Shown one piece after another: positions 28,428 through 38,700 of a DNA stretch of 64,000 nucleotides. Positions within the stretch are counted from its first letter, which is position 1; every line of letters starts with the position of its first letter. The DNA comes from Paenochrobactrum gallinarii. GTDB taxonomy: Bacteria > Pseudomonadota > Alphaproteobacteria > Rhizobiales > Rhizobiaceae. The position numbers were made by a program, and so were the translations under genes. Under the pieces are notes generated by a model, which was not told where the DNA came from, ran no database searches, and saw only the letters and a program-made list of their open reading frames with translations. Location of the stretch: assembly GCF_014205685.1 (NCBI RefSeq), contig NZ_JACIIU010000006.1:33307-97306 (forward strand). Direction: 5' to 3'.

Positions 28428-28469
28428 TATGTTTTCCAAAAGCGGGAACCGTTTTTGAAAACTTATATA
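28428..28469. repeat. Diverged RIME-like palindrome before pnp
   Basis: The outer arms GTTTTC / GAAAAC and inner arms AAAA-CGG / CCG-TTTT share spacing and the core GGGNACCG with the palindromes at 17-61 and 120-164. It lies in the 290-bp rpsO-pnp gap, outside any gene. Confidence 0.5.
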
Positions 28470-28611
28470 CAATAAACAGAGCGCGTGGTTTGAATATGTA
28501 TCGCCACTCTCTGGAGTTAAAACCACTTGTTGTCTTGCCCATGGCCATTAAGCCAACCACTGGGGTGCGGCTGCATAACATTGCGCGGCATCTCCAATTG
28601 AAGGACATATG

Positions 28612-30753
28612 ATGTTCAATACCCACAAAGTGGAAATCGAATGGGGCGGTCGTCCGCTCATTCTCGAAACAGGTAAAGTTGCCCGTCAGGCTGACGGTGC
28701 GGTTATTGCCACTTACGGTGAAACAATGGTTCTCGCAACTGTCGTTTCTGCCAAGGAACCAAAACCGGGTCAGGATTTCTTTCCGCTGACCGTAAACTAT
28801 CAGGAAAAGACCTATGCTGCCGGTAAAATTCCGGGCGGCTACTTCAAGCGTGAAGGTCGTCCAAGCGAAAACGAAACTCTCGTTTCCCGCCTGATCGACC
28901 GTCCGATCCGTCCGCTTTTTGCTGATGGTTACAAGAACGACACACAGGTTGTCATCACTGTTATTCAGCATGATCTGGAAAATGATCCGGACATCCTGTC
29001 GATGGTTGCAGCTTCAGCAGCTCTGACCCTTTCCGGTGTTCCTTTCATGGGCCCTATCGGCGCATCGCGCGTTGGTCTGATTGATGGCGAATATGTGCTC
29101 AATCCAAGCATTGATGTTCTGCCGGAATCCAGCCTTGATCTGGTTGTTGCCGGTACATCAGAAGCTGTTTTGATGGTTGAATCCGAAGCACAGGAACTCT
29201 CCGAAGAGCTGATGCTCGGCGCTGTGATGTTCGGTCACAAAGCATTCCAGCCTGTTATTGATGCCATCATCAAGCTGGCTGAAGTTGCGGCTAAAGAGCC
29301 ACGCGAGTTTGAAGCAGAAGATCTGTCCGACCTCGAAGGCAAAATGCTGGCGATTGCAGAAGATGATCTGCGCGCTGCTTACAAAATCATCGACAAGCAG
29401 GCTCGTTATGCCGCTGTTGATGCTGCCAAGGCAAAAGTTAAAGCACACTTCCTGCCGGAAGATGCAGAAACAACTGAATTCTCTAAAGAACAGGTTGATA
29501 CTGTATTCAAGAGCTTGCAGGCCAAGATTGTTCGTTGGAACATTCTGGATACCGGCAGCCGCATTGATGGCCGTGATCTGAGCACTGTTCGTGCGATTGA
29601 TTCACAGGTTCGTTTGCTGCCACGCACCCACGGTTCATCGCTGTTTACCCGCGGTGAAACACAGGCTTTCGTTGTTGCCACACTCGGCACCGGTGAAGAT
29701 GAACAGTTTATCGATTCTCTGACCGGCATGTACAAGGAATCATTCCTTCTGCATTACAACTTCCCGCCATATTCCGTTGGTGAAACCGGCCGTATGGGTT
29801 CGCCTGGCCGTCGTGAAATCGGTCATGGCAAGCTGGCATGGCGCGCAATTCATCCGATGCTGCCTGCTAAAGAACAGTTCCCTTACACCCTTCGCGTTGT
29901 TTCGGAAATTACTGAATCAAACGGTTCTTCTTCCATGGCAACTGTTTGCGGTGCATCGCTTGCTCTGATGGATGCCGGTGTTCCTCTTCAGCGTCCGGTT
30001 GCAGGTATTGCAATGGGTCTGATCAAGGAAGGTGACCGTTACGCAGTTCTGTCCGATATTCTGGGTGATGAAGATCATCTCGGCGATATGGACTTTAAGG
30101 TAGCCGGTACAGAAAACGGTATTACCGCTCTGCAGATGGACATCAAAATTGATGGCATCACACAGGAAATCATGCAGATCGCGCTGGAACAGGCTAAGGG
30201 TGGTCGCATCCATATCCTCGGCGAAATGGCAAATGCACTGAGCGGTTCGCGCGAAGAACTGGGTGAATTTGCCCCACGCATCGAAGTTATGAATATCCCA
30301 ACCGACAAGATCCGTGATGTAATCGGTTCCGGCGGTAAGGTTATTCGTGAAATCGTTGAAAAGACCGGCGCGAAAATCAACATCGAAGATGACGGCACCG
30401 TTAAAATTGCTTCTTCTTCGGCGAAAGAAATCGAAGCTGCTAAAAAGTGGATTCATTCCATCGTTGCTGAACCGGAAGTCGGCGAAATCTACGAAGGTAC
30501 AGTTGTTAAAACTGCTGACTTCGGTGCATTCGTGAACTTCTTCGGTCCGCGTGACGGCTTGGTACACATTTCGCAGCTTGCTTCTGACCGCGTTGCCAAA
30601 ACCACTGATGTGGTGAAGGAAGGCCAGAAGGTTTGGGTTAAACTGATGGGCTTTGATGAGCGCGGTAAAGTTCGCTTGTCGATGAAAGTCGTTGATCAGG
30701 AAACCGGCAAAGAAGTTGTTGCCGAAAAGAAAGCTGAAGCAGACGCTGAGTAA
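28612..30753 (+). CDS. pnp: Polynucleotide phosphorylase
   Basis: 3'-5' phosphorolytic exoribonuclease of the RNA degradosome. The 713-aa protein has two RNase PH domains (first with [21 protein letters not shown]; second with [26 protein letters not shown]), a KH domain ([23 protein letters not shown]) and an S1 domain ([20 protein letters not shown]). It looks very close to Brucella PNPase. Start at 28612 (MFNTHK) with AAGGA 6 nt away is preferred over the ATG directly before it. It ends before a strong terminator. Confidence 0.97.
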   Translation: MFNTHKVEIEWGGRPLILETGKVARQADGAVIATYGETMVLATVVSAKEPKPGQDFFPLTVNYQEKTYAAGKIPGGYFKREGRPSENETLVSRLIDRPIRPLFADGYKNDTQVVITVIQHDLENDPDILSMVAASAALTLSGVPFMGPIGASRVGLIDGEYVLNPSIDVLPESSLDLVVAGTSEAVLMVESEAQELSEELMLGAVMFGHKAFQPVIDAIIKLAEVAAKEPREFEAEDLSDLEGKMLAIAEDDLRAAYKIIDKQARYAAVDAAKAKVKAHFLPEDAETTEFSKEQVDTVFKSLQAKIVRWNILDTGSRIDGRDLSTVRAIDSQVRLLPRTHGSSLFTRGETQAFVVATLGTGEDEQFIDSLTGMYKESFLLHYNFPPYSVGETGRMGSPGRREIGHGKLAWRAIHPMLPAKEQFPYTLRVVSEITESNGSSSMATVCGASLALMDAGVPLQRPVAGIAMGLIKEGDRYAVLSDILGDEDHLGDMDFKVAGTENGITALQMDIKIDGITQEIMQIALEQAKGGRIHILGEMANALSGSREELGEFAPRIEVMNIPTDKIRDVIGSGGKVIREIVEKTGAKINIEDDGTVKIASSSAKEIEAAKKWIHSIVAEPEVGEIYEGTVVKTADFGAFVNFFGPRDGLVHISQLASDRVAKTTDVVKEGQKVWVKLMGFDERGKVRLSMKVVDQETGKEVVAEKKAEADAE

Positions 30754-30780
30754 TCAGCTCGTTTCTTAGCAAACAGAAAA

Positions 30781-30805
30781 GCGCACCCAAAAGGTGCGCT
30801 TTTTT
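30781..30805 (+). terminator. pnp terminator
   Basis: GCGCACC-CAAAA-GGTGCGC followed by TTTTTT, 27 bp after the pnp stop; a textbook rho-independent terminator. Confidence 0.9.
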
Positions 30806-30837
30806 ATTCATCTTAATTTGATGCAGGTGATGCGAAA

Positions 30838-31854
30838 ATGATTTCAGGCGCGCAACAGACATTATTTCTACCATTTGAACATGAGATTTTTGACATGCCG
30901 GAAGAAGGCGCAAGCTTTCTTGCCTGTGGTATTGCTGCTGACCGGTCATTGGACGCATCATGGAAATCGGTGCTGACCTGCTTGCAACCACAGCGGCCGG
31001 ATTTTCTGGCGCTGCAACGCGAAGGCTTCAAAGCCGTGCCACGTCTGGAAGGTAATGAGAGCTTTGATGGCGGTCTGTTGCTGCTTGGCAAGCATCGTGG
31101 CCGCAACGAAGCATGGCTTGCCGAGATTTTGGCGCGGGTTAAACCGGGCGGCACGATCATTGTGTCGGGTGACAAAAAACTTGGCATTGATAGTTTCCGG
31201 AAAATGGCGACCGGCATTGCGGAAATCGAAGACCGGATGTCGAAAAACCATGCGGTGGCTTTTTGGTTCAGACGCCCGGCTGATATTCCGGATGAGCAAT
31301 TAGCGGGCTTAAAACCTGCACACAACCTTGTGGACGCGCTTTATTACACGCAGCCAGGTATGTTCTCATCGAATGCGGTTGATCGTGGCTCAGCGCTCCT
31401 CGTGCCTTATATGAAGGATATTCTCTTTGGTAATGTCGCTGATTACGGTGCCGGATGGGGCTATTTAAGCGCACAGGCCTTGGCGCATGCGCCGAAGCTT
31501 GAACGTCTTGATCTTTATGAGGCTGATTATGAATCGCTTCAGGCGGCGCGTGAAAATTTGAAGCACGCCGAAAAGCCTGTCGAGTTTCATTGGTTTGATC
31601 TGACCAAAGAAGCGGTTACCGGTATTTATGACACGGTGATTATGAACCCGCCTTTCCATGAAGGGCGCGCGACAGATGTTTCTTTGGGACAAAGCTTTAT
31701 TACCGCTGCGGCCAGACGTTTGAAAACCGGCGGGCGATTGCTGTTGGTGGCCAATCGTCAGCTGCCATATGAAGCGGTGCTGAAAGGCTCTTTCCGTGTC
31801 GTCAATTTGTTGAAAGACGAGGGCGGCTTTAAGGTGATCGAAGCGCGTAAATAA
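30838..31854 (+). CDS. Class I SAM methyltransferase, RsmC/RlmG-like
   Basis: Predicted rRNA guanine-N2 methyltransferase. The 338-aa protein has the two-lobe RsmC/RlmG layout: a degenerate N-terminal methyltransferase-like half and a C-terminal active domain with the SAM loop VADYGAGWGYLSAQAL (about 200-215) and catalytic NPPFHEG (about 267-273). Which guanine it modifies (16S G1207 or 23S G1835) cannot be told from sequence. AGGTGA lies upstream of the ATG. It has its own unit between two strong terminators. Confidence 0.85.
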   Translation: MISGAQQTLFLPFEHEIFDMPEEGASFLACGIAADRSLDASWKSVLTCLQPQRPDFLALQREGFKAVPRLEGNESFDGGLLLLGKHRGRNEAWLAEILARVKPGGTIIVSGDKKLGIDSFRKMATGIAEIEDRMSKNHAVAFWFRRPADIPDEQLAGLKPAHNLVDALYYTQPGMFSSNAVDRGSALLVPYMKDILFGNVADYGAGWGYLSAQALAHAPKLERLDLYEADYESLQAARENLKHAEKPVEFHWFDLTKEAVTGIYDTVIMNPPFHEGRATDVSLGQSFITAAARRLKTGGRLLLVANRQLPYEAVLKGSFRVVNLLKDEGGFKVIEARK

Positions 31855-31880
31855 CGCGGTTCTCATGGTTATTGAGATAC

Positions 31881-31914
31881 AAAAACGCCGCCTTAGTGTT
31901 AAGGCGGCGTTTTT
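31881..31914. terminator. Bidirectional terminator between rsmC-like gene and fabI
   Basis: A perfect 15-bp inverted repeat (AAAAACGCCGCCTTA and its complement) with a GTGT loop gives U-tracts in both directions, serving the two convergent genes. Confidence 0.92.
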
Positions 31915-31927
31915 TATTTCGGTATTT

Positions 31928-32746
31928 TTAGTCGTTGCTGGTGTCAGGCACTTTTTTCAGCTCATCAATTGATGGCATCGAAACGATATTATAGCCTGAA
32001 TCCACAAAGTGAATTTCACCGGTCACACCGCTGGAAAGATCGGACAGCATGTAAAGCGCTGCTTTACCCACATCATCAATATCAACGGTACGGCGCAGCG
32101 GCGCATTGCGGCGCTGATAGGTGAAGATTTCACGTGCATCGCCAATGCCGGCACCGGCCAGTGTGCGCACAGGGCCGGCGGAAATCGCATTAACGCGGAT
32201 ACCCTGCGGGCCGTAATCGGAGGCCAGATAGCGAACCATAGCTTCGAGAGCAGCTTTTGCGACACCCATAACGTTATAGTTCGGGATCACGCGGGTGGAG
32301 CCGCCATAGGTCAGCGTCAGCATCGAGCCGCCGTCTTTCATCAGCTTGGCTGCGCGCTGTGCCACTTCGGTGAAGGAATAGGCAGAAATCACCATGGTGC
32401 GGCTGAAATTTTCGCGGGTTGTTACATCCGCATAACGGCCTTTCAGCTCGTTCTTGTCGGAAAAACCAATGGCGTGCACAACAAAGTCCAATCCGCCCCA
32501 TTCTTTTTCGATGGTTTCGAATACTTTGTCGACAGAGGCAATATCTTCCACATCGCAAGGCAGTACGAATTTTGAGCCGGCCTGTTCAGCCAATGGCTTC
32601 ACGCGCTTGCCCAATGCTTCGCCCTGATAGGTAAAAGCAAGTTCTGCGCCCTGATCGGCGAGGTTTTTTGCAATGCCCCAAGCGATTGAGTGATTATTCG
32701 CGACCCCCATAATCAGGCCGCGTTTGCCTTTCATAAGACCTTCCAT
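31928..32746 (-). CDS. fabI: Enoyl-ACP reductase FabI
   Basis: NADH-dependent last step of fatty-acid elongation. The 272-aa SDR protein has the nucleotide loop GVANNHSIAWGIA and the FabI-type catalytic pair Y157 and K164 (YNVMGVAK), with Y147 in the upstream loop. GGAG lies 7 nt before the ATG. It lies 11 bp after fabB, and fabA-fabB-fabI is a conserved rhizobial cluster for unsaturated fatty acids. It is the presumed target type of triclosan-like inhibitors. Confidence 0.95.
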   Translation of the reverse strand: MEGLMKGKRGLIMGVANNHSIAWGIAKNLADQGAELAFTYQGEALGKRVKPLAEQAGSKFVLPCDVEDIASVDKVFETIEKEWGGLDFVVHAIGFSDKNELKGRYADVTTRENFSRTMVISAYSFTEVAQRAAKLMKDGGSMLTLTYGGSTRVIPNYNVMGVAKAALEAMVRYLASDYGPQGIRVNAISAGPVRTLAGAGIGDAREIFTYQRRNAPLRRTVDIDDVGKAALYMLSDLSSGVTGEIHFVDSGYNIVSMPSIDELKKVPDTSND

Positions 32747-32757
32747 ATTTTTCTCCG

Positions 32758-33981
32758 TCAGCCCTTATAGCGCTGGAAAACCAGCGTCGCGTTCGTGCCC
32801 CCAAACCCGAACGAGTTAGACAGGACTGTATTTATTTCAGCATTATCAATACGTTTACGCACAATTGGCATATCGGCAAAAGCCGGATCTATTTCTTCAA
32901 TATGTGCACTCTCGCAGATAAAGTTATTCTGCATCATCAGCAGCGAGTAAATGGCTTCCTGAACGCCGGTTGCGCCCAGTGAGTGACCGGTCAGGGATTT
33001 GGTTGCAGCAATCGGCGGGCAATTGTCGCCGGAGCCGAAAATCTTGCGGATCGATTCAATTTCCGGTGCGTCACCGGCAGGGGTCGAGGTCGCATGCGGG
33101 TTGATATAGTCGATCTTCCCTTCCACTGTGGAAAGTGCCATCTGCATGCAGCGCAAAGCGCCTTCGCCGGATGGGGCAACCATGTCGTAACCGTCTGATG
33201 TCGCACCGTAGCCAACCACTTCGCCGTAAATTTTGGCGCCGCGTGCAAGGGCGGTTTCGAGGTCTTCAAGCACCAGTACACCGGCACCACCGGCAATCAC
33301 AAAACCATCGCGGTTTTTGTCATAGGCGCGGGACGCTGTGGACGGAGTGTCGTTATATTTTGAAGACATGGCGCCCATGGCGTCAAACAACACCGACAAC
33401 GTCCAGTCGAGGTCTTCACAGCCACCGGCAAACATACGATCCTGCTTGCCATACTGGATCATCTCAACCGCATTGCCGATGCAATGGTTGGAGGTCGCAC
33501 AGGCAGAAGAAATCGAATAATTGATGCCTTTGATTTTGAAGAAGGTCGCCAAAGTGGCGGATGCTGTCGAGCTCATCGCTTTCGGCACAGCAAAAGGACC
33601 AACGCGTTTAGGACCTTTTTCACGGGTGATGTCAGCTGATTCGACAATCGTGCGTGTGGACGGACCGCCGGAACCCATAATGATACCGGTGCGGTTGTTG
33701 GAAACCTGTTCTTCGCTTAAGCCGGCATCGGCAATTGCCTGATCCATGGCAATGTGATTCCACGCCGTACCACGGCCATGAAAACGCATGTTACGGCGAT
33801 CAACCAATGCTTCAACATCGATCTTTGGTTCGCCGTGAACCTGACATCTGAAGCCCAGATCGGCATATTCCTGCGCCCGGCTGATGCCGGATTTCGCTTC
33901 ACGAAGCGAGGCTGTCACCTCGTCGGTATTGTTTCCAATTGAGGATACGATCCCCATTCCGGTGACGACTACACGCCGCAT
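32758..33981 (-). CDS. fabB: Beta-ketoacyl-ACP synthase I FabB
   Basis: Condensing enzyme needed to elongate cis-unsaturated acyl chains made by FabA. The 407-aa thiolase-fold protein has the Cys-His-His triad C161 ([10 protein letters not shown]), H295 ([11 protein letters not shown]) and H332 (LTGHSLGA), which marks KAS I. ATG at 33981 has AAGGAG 6 nt upstream; the frame is open for 22 more codons but without family similarity. It lies between fabA and fabI. Confidence 0.95.
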   Translation of the reverse strand: MRRVVVTGMGIVSSIGNNTDEVTASLREAKSGISRAQEYADLGFRCQVHGEPKIDVEALVDRRNMRFHGRGTAWNHIAMDQAIADAGLSEEQVSNNRTGIIMGSGGPSTRTIVESADITREKGPKRVGPFAVPKAMSSTASATLATFFKIKGINYSISSACATSNHCIGNAVEMIQYGKQDRMFAGGCEDLDWTLSVLFDAMGAMSSKYNDTPSTASRAYDKNRDGFVIAGGAGVLVLEDLETALARGAKIYGEVVGYGATSDGYDMVAPSGEGALRCMQMALSTVEGKIDYINPHATSTPAGDAPEIESIRKIFGSGDNCPPIAATKSLTGHSLGATGVQEAIYSLLMMQNNFICESAHIEEIDPAFADMPIVRKRIDNAEINTVLSNSFGFGGTNATLVFQRYKG

Positions 33982-34152
33982 AGCGCTCTCCTTTGACACC
34001 TGTGCTGCTCTTAAAGTTATGTCAGGACAGATAGGTGTGTTCTTCACATGTTTTGAGCGCGGCGTTAAAGAAAATCACTTTTCTGAACGCCACGCTCATG
34101 AAAATTTGCCCAAACTTTTACTCTGGAGCAATCAATTTTTTATAAAACTGAC

Positions 34153-34671
34153 TTATTCGGCCGATGTGTCTTTAGAAAGACCAACGCGCAAGTCGGTTGC
34201 CGTATAAATTGTTTCGCCGTCTGCTTTCAGCCAGCCATCAGCGGTGCCCAGTACCAGACGGCCACGCATAACGCGTTTGAAATCAATGCCATACTGAAGC
34301 AGCTTGGTGTGCGGGCGCACCATGCCTTTGAACTTGACCTCGCCGGTTGAAAGCGCCATGCCGCGACCAGGTTCACCGAGCCAGCCGAGGAAAAAGCCGG
34401 TTAGCTGCCACATGCCGTCGAGACCGAGGCAGCCAGGCATGATCGGGTTGCCCTGAAAATGGCATGGGAAATACCAATCATCGGCCGATACATCATATTC
34501 AGCGCGGATATAACCTTTGCCGTGTTCGCCACCGGTTTCCGAAATTTCGGTGATGCGGTGTACCATCAGCATTGGTGGCAGCGGGAGCTGGGCATTGCCT
34601 GGACCAAACAATTCGCCGCGAGCGCAAGAAAGGAGCTCCTCGTACCCGTAGCTCGATTTTTGTTCTGCCAT
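34153..34671 (-). CDS. fabA: 3-hydroxydecanoyl-ACP dehydratase/isomerase FabA
   Basis: Dehydrates 3-hydroxydecanoyl-ACP and isomerises the trans-2 product to cis-3, the branch point to unsaturated fatty acids. The 172-aa hot-dog protein has catalytic H71 ([11 protein letters not shown]) and D85 (LGLDGMWQL). GGAGG lies just before the ATG. It is transcribed away from irr, with 249 bp of shared upstream DNA, and is followed by fabB after 171 bp. Confidence 0.96.
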   Translation of the reverse strand: MAEQKSSYGYEELLSCARGELFGPGNAQLPLPPMLMVHRITEISETGGEHGKGYIRAEYDVSADDWYFPCHFQGNPIMPGCLGLDGMWQLTGFFLGWLGEPGRGMALSTGEVKFKGMVRPHTKLLQYGIDFKRVMRGRLVLGTADGWLKADGETIYTATDLRVGLSKDTSAE

Positions 34672-34920
34672 TACGCCTCCAAATCAAATTCTGTCTGTGA
34701 CCGTCCATGCCGGTCATGAATGATAAGTTTATGTTGTAAATAGTCTTAGCACAGACTGTTTCCAACAGTAAAACCATCCTGATAGCTTTTTCCCGCAATC
34801 AATGCTATGAGGAAGGCTATTGATAGTATTATTGTGACTGCATATATCAATGGAGAAGGCCAATGAGCAACACTTCGTTGCAATTTTGGCGAATTTGGTA
34901 CGAGCTGTAACGGATAAAAC

Positions 34921-35358
34921 GTGAATATACCTGTTTTGCATGCAGATTCGATGTTGATGGAACACCGTTTACGTGACGCAGGTTTGCGGCCTACACGACA
35001 ACGAGTCGCACTCGCCAATTTGATTTTCGCACGCGGTGACCGCCACTTGTCGGCAGAAGAGCTGCACGAAGAGGCAGTGGTTGCTGATGTGCCGGTTTCT
35101 CTGGCCACCGTTTATAATACGCTGCATCAGTTTACTGAAGCCGGCATGCTGCGCATCATCGCCATTGAAGGTGCCAAAACTTATTTTGATACCAATATTT
35201 CCGATCACCAGCATTTCTTCCTTGAAGGAGAAAATGTGGTGTTTGACATTCCGCACAGCGCGAAAGGCCAGCCGGTCGTGGCGAATATGCCTGATGCGCC
35301 TGAGGGCATGGAAATTGTCAATGTGGATATTATTGTGCGTCTGCGCCGCAAAAGCTAA
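34921..35358 (+). CDS. irr: Iron response regulator Irr (Fur family)
   Basis: Fur-family regulator that in Rhizobiales senses iron through haem and controls genes carrying iron control elements. The 145-aa protein has the winged-helix motif RLRDAGLRPTRQRVALA, VPVSLATVYNTLHQFTEAGML and the metal/haem-binding DHQHFF (H96, H98). The Bradyrhizobium N-terminal Cys-Pro haem motif is absent, as in Brucella and Rhizobium. The start is GTG at 34921; ATG at 34951 is possible. Location beside fabA is conserved. An Irr-box-like site occurs at 51738-51754. Confidence 0.92.
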   Translation: MNIPVLHADSMLMEHRLRDAGLRPTRQRVALANLIFARGDRHLSAEELHEEAVVADVPVSLATVYNTLHQFTEAGMLRIIAIEGAKTYFDTNISDHQHFFLEGENVVFDIPHSAKGQPVVANMPDAPEGMEIVNVDIIVRLRRKS

Positions 35359-35383
35359 AAATGCTTTCAAAGTGCTAAATGGT

Positions 35384-35416
35384 AAAAAGCTCATGGATAT
35401 GTCCGTGAGCTTTTTT
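35384..35416. terminator. Bidirectional terminator between irr and SH3 gene
   Basis: AAAAGCTCA-GGA pairs with TCC-TGAGCTTTT, with one mismatch and a 4-nt loop, flanked by A- and T-runs; it serves the convergent irr and SH3-protein genes. Confidence 0.88.
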
Positions 35417-35446
35417 ATTATCTCAATAGCAGAAATAATTTCAGCT

Positions 35447-36007
35447 TTAATCGAAAACTTCGCCCGGATAAGCGCCCCAAATCTCGCGCTGCGGCAGCCA
35501 GCCACGCACTTTATTAACCTCCAAACGGCACCATTCACCATTGCATTCGCGGATATTGGCAATGACGCCACCTTCCACTTGCGCGACGATTGAGGCAGTT
35601 GGCTCAGGTGAAGAGCGCAGTTCCAGCAAGCGTTCGGATTTTTCCCAAGGTGCGGTAATGGCCGTACGTTTGCCCGATAAAAGCGATTGGTAAATCCAGC
35701 CTTCTGTCCCATCCGCATCGCGGATACGGCGCCAGTTGTCATATTCCTGAATGATTTCCACTGGCAGACCGGCTTTCATGAAAAGCCATGATACCGCATA
35801 TTCACGTCCCGGACCCACACGAATATTGGCGCGCGCAGGTTTCAAACTGACAAAACGAGGCAGGGGCAGGCCGCTTTTACCCACCGGTGTTTCGATTTTT
35901 TCTTCAGATTGTGCGTGTGCAGACATGTTCAGGCTGAGGCCTAAAACTGCTGCTGCAACTGCGATAGTGATTAATTTCAATAGTTTAGCAAGAAAAACCC
36001 GGTACAC
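35447..36007 (-). CDS. Exported SH3-domain protein (DUF1058 type)
   Basis: Periplasmic protein with two bacterial SH3-like domains. A membrane-type signal sequence (KLLKLITIAVAAAVLGLSLN, cleavage near AHA) precedes the first SH3_3 segment (ANIRVGPGREYAVSWLFMKAG...EGWIYQSLL) and the second (ELRSSPEPTASIVAQVEGGV...EWCRLEVNKVRGWLPQREIWG). The start is GTG with GAGGAT upstream; 186 aa. The family is common in Rhizobiales beside irr and a hydroxyacid dehydrogenase; its function is unknown, perhaps cell-wall binding. Confidence 0.85.
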   Translation of the reverse strand: MYRVFLAKLLKLITIAVAAAVLGLSLNMSAHAQSEEKIETPVGKSGLPLPRFVSLKPARANIRVGPGREYAVSWLFMKAGLPVEIIQEYDNWRRIRDADGTEGWIYQSLLSGKRTAITAPWEKSERLLELRSSPEPTASIVAQVEGGVIANIRECNGEWCRLEVNKVRGWLPQREIWGAYPGEVFD

Positions 36008-36268
36008 TTATCCTCGCTTTGACCCTTTTATTCGCGTCATTTCCACTGGCTGAAAACAGCTTTAAGCTGCTTGCGGCCGGTTATTTCAGGTGCGGATTTG
36101 CATGATGATGTGAAATTGCTGCATCATGAACCCGTTTTCCTTTGTCTTTGTGAATGCGCCTTGATAGATAAGAAGCGCATGAAGCTTTTTGTGATTTTGC
36201 ACCTTCTTGGTTAAGGAGGTCTCAACACAGATTAATTCGGTGTGGATTCGACCAAAAAAGAGGTGAAT

Positions 36269-37273
36269 ATGTCCGTCAGGAAGAAGCCGCTGGTTGTTCT
36301 TGCTCGCAAATTGCCCGATTCGGTTGAAACACGGATGCGGGAACTGTTTGACGCGCGGCTGAATATTGATGACCACCGCATGACGCAGGCGGAAATCGTT
36401 GCGGCATTGAAAGATGCGGACGTGTTCGTGCCGACCATTAATGACATTATTGATGCATCAATGATTGAGCAGGCAGGGCCTGATCTGAAGCTGATTGCCA
36501 ATTTCGGCAATGGCGTTGACAATATTGATGTGGTTGCGGCCGCTAAACGCGGCATCACTGTCACCAATACGCCCAATGTTCTGACCGAAGATACCGCCGA
36601 TATGACACTGGCTTTACTACTGTCCGTGCCGCGTCGTTTGGTGGAAGGTGCCAATTCTTTGCATGAGAATGATGGCCAATGGCCGGGCTGGTCGCCGACA
36701 TGGATGCTGGGGCGCCGCATCTGGGGTAAGCGCATCGGTATTATCGGTATGGGGCGTATCGGAACGGCGGTTGCACGTCGTGCCAAGGCGTTTGGCATGT
36801 CGATCCACTATCACAATCGCAAAAATGTCAGCCCTAAAGTTGAGGAAGAGCTGGAAGCGACCTATTGGGACAGCTTGGATCAGATGCTGGCGCGGATGGA
36901 TATTATTTCCGTCAATTGCCCGTCAACACCGGCAACATTCCATTTATTGTCTGCACGCCGCATCGCTTTGATGCAGCCGCATGCCTATGTGGTGAATACA
37001 GCACGCGGGCAGATTATTGATGAAATGGCGCTGATCGAACAGATCGAGCAGGGTAAGCTCGCGGGTGCAGGTCTGGACGTGTTTGAACATGAGCCGGCTG
37101 TTAATCCGCGGCTGCTGGACTTGGCCAAAAAAGGCAAAGTTGTGATTCTTCCGCATATGGGGTCGGCCACTTTGGAGGGGCGTATTGATATGGGTGACAA
37201 GGTCATCATCAATATCCGCGCTTTTGTTGACGGACATCGCCCGCCGGATCGCGTATTGCCTAATAAGGTTTGA
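36269..37273 (+). CDS. D-2-hydroxyacid dehydrogenase (glyoxylate/hydroxypyruvate reductase-like)
   Basis: NAD(P)-dependent reductase of the D-isomer-specific 2-hydroxyacid family. The 334-aa protein has the Rossmann motif GIIGMGRIGTAVARRAKAFG, the catalytic Arg in NTARGQIIDE, the Glu in DVFEHEP and the His in LPHMGSAT. Substrate is likely glyoxylate, hydroxypyruvate or a related acid. ATG at 36269 has a strong AGAGGTGA site; an upstream GTG would add 9 residues. A terminator follows. Confidence 0.88.
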   Translation: MSVRKKPLVVLARKLPDSVETRMRELFDARLNIDDHRMTQAEIVAALKDADVFVPTINDIIDASMIEQAGPDLKLIANFGNGVDNIDVVAAAKRGITVTNTPNVLTEDTADMTLALLLSVPRRLVEGANSLHENDGQWPGWSPTWMLGRRIWGKRIGIIGMGRIGTAVARRAKAFGMSIHYHNRKNVSPKVEEELEATYWDSLDQMLARMDIISVNCPSTPATFHLLSARRIALMQPHAYVVNTARGQIIDEMALIEQIEQGKLAGAGLDVFEHEPAVNPRLLDLAKKGKVVILPHMGSATLEGRIDMGDKVIINIRAFVDGHRPPDRVLPNKV

Positions 37274-37644
37274 TACAGCTCATATAATGGATTTTATGAG
37301 AGTCGCTTCTGTTAAAGGAGCGGCTCTTTTTGTTGGTTATTGTGGTATAACATTGAAAATAAACAATAATTCTTAGTTTTATGACTGTTGTTACAAATAT
37401 TCTATTTTATATATCTAATATTGAAATTTTATAAGTTTTTTGTGGTCTGCGGCGTTGCATTTTTTTTGCGTGAGCCATTTTTAGTATCTTCTAATTGACT
37501 GATAATTATTTTAGAAGACGCGTGACAATCTGAGGTAATAGGTATAACTGTACCTTTCAAACTTTCAGTAATTACCGTAAATTGAGAAATTGAGGCGTGT
37601 GTTGTCTTCCCCCATTTCGGGCAATGCACGAAACGGAAGCGTAA
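37274..37644 (+). other. Upstream region of the cyo operon, 371 bp
   Basis: After the terminator at 37299-37331 the DNA is very AT-rich (about 37340-37570) and then enters cyoA. No gene is visible. It must contain the cyo promoter; I could not pick a convincing -35/-10 pair or an FNR/ActR-type site. Confidence 0.5.
37299..37331 (+). terminator. Terminator after the hydroxyacid dehydrogenase
   Basis: AGAG-T-CGCT pairs with AGCG-G-CTCT (one mismatch) and is followed by TTTTT, 26 bp after the stop codon. Confidence 0.8.
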
Positions 37645-38676
37645 ATGAAATTTGGATCATCGCGCGTGCTGGCTCTGTTGAGCCTTGCAGTCCTGACCCT
37701 TTTTATGAGTGGCTGCCAGCAGGTTCTGCTGGACCCTAAGGGCGCAGTCGGGATGCAGGAACGCAACCTTATCTATTTTGCAACAGGTCTTATGTTGCTG
37801 GTTGTTATTCCGGTCATTTTTATGACCCTGTATTTCGCCTGGAAATACCGCGCCTCAAATGAAGAGGCTGATTATCAGCCCGATTGGCATCACTCCACAA
37901 AAATCGAATTGGCTGTCTGGCTCATTCCATGCGCCATTATTGTTGTGCTCGGCACAGTGACATGGTTTGCCACTCACAAGCTCGATCCATACCGTCCGCT
38001 GGATTCCGATGTTCCTCCGCTGGAAGTGGAAGTCACCGCGCTCGACTGGAAGTGGGTTTTCTTCTATCCGCAATATGGCATTGCGACCGTCAATGAGATG
38101 GCTATGCCTGTGGATGTGCCGGTCAATTTTAAACTGACCTCCGGCACCGTGATGAATTCATTCTTCATCCCGGCTTTGGGCAGTCAGGTTTACACCATGG
38201 CTGGCATGCAGACAAAACTGCACCTGATCGCCAATCATGAAGGCGTTTTTGATGGTATGTCGGCCAATTATAGTGGTGCCGGTTTTGCCCAGATGCGCTT
38301 TAAGGCGCACAGCTTCGATCAGGCTGGTTTCGACAAATGGGTTGCCGAGGTGAAAACCAAGGGCGAAGTGATGGATCGCACCCGTTATTTGTCACTTGAG
38401 CAGCCAAGCGAGAAACATCCGGTTCAGTATTTCACCTACAATGATCCGGAACTGTTCCATGACATTATCAATCGTTGTGTTGATGGCAAGGCCGTTTGCA
38501 TGGACGATGAAATGCATCGCGTGCAGATGGCTCGTGCCGCACGCGCCAATTTACGCAAGTCTTCGCCGATCGACATGAGCTTGTGGGCAGATGATGTGAT
38601 TTGCCTGACTACTCCGGTGAATCTGACTGCTGTGGATTCAATGAAAACGTCGTCACCACGTCCCCCGCGCGGCTGA
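37645..38676 (+). CDS. cyoA: Cytochrome bo3 ubiquinol oxidase subunit II
   Basis: Lipoprotein subunit of the proton-pumping quinol oxidase in the inner membrane. The 343-aa precursor has a lipobox (FMSGC, Cys at residue 24), two transmembrane helices (about 42-64 and 88-108) and a cupredoxin-like domain that lacks the CuA ligands, which distinguishes CyoA from cytochrome c oxidase subunit II. It is first in cyoABCD, with cyoB 24 bp downstream. Confidence 0.94.
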   Translation: MKFGSSRVLALLSLAVLTLFMSGCQQVLLDPKGAVGMQERNLIYFATGLMLLVVIPVIFMTLYFAWKYRASNEEADYQPDWHHSTKIELAVWLIPCAIIVVLGTVTWFATHKLDPYRPLDSDVPPLEVEVTALDWKWVFFYPQYGIATVNEMAMPVDVPVNFKLTSGTVMNSFFIPALGSQVYTMAGMQTKLHLIANHEGVFDGMSANYSGAGFAQMRFKAHSFDQAGFDKWVAEVKTKGEVMDRTRYLSLEQPSEKHPVQYFTYNDPELFHDIINRCVDGKAVCMDDEMHRVQMARAARANLRKSSPIDMSLWADDVICLTTPVNLTAVDSMKTSSPRPPRG

Positions 38677-38700
38677 CAAAAATTCAAGTGAAGCTTTAAA

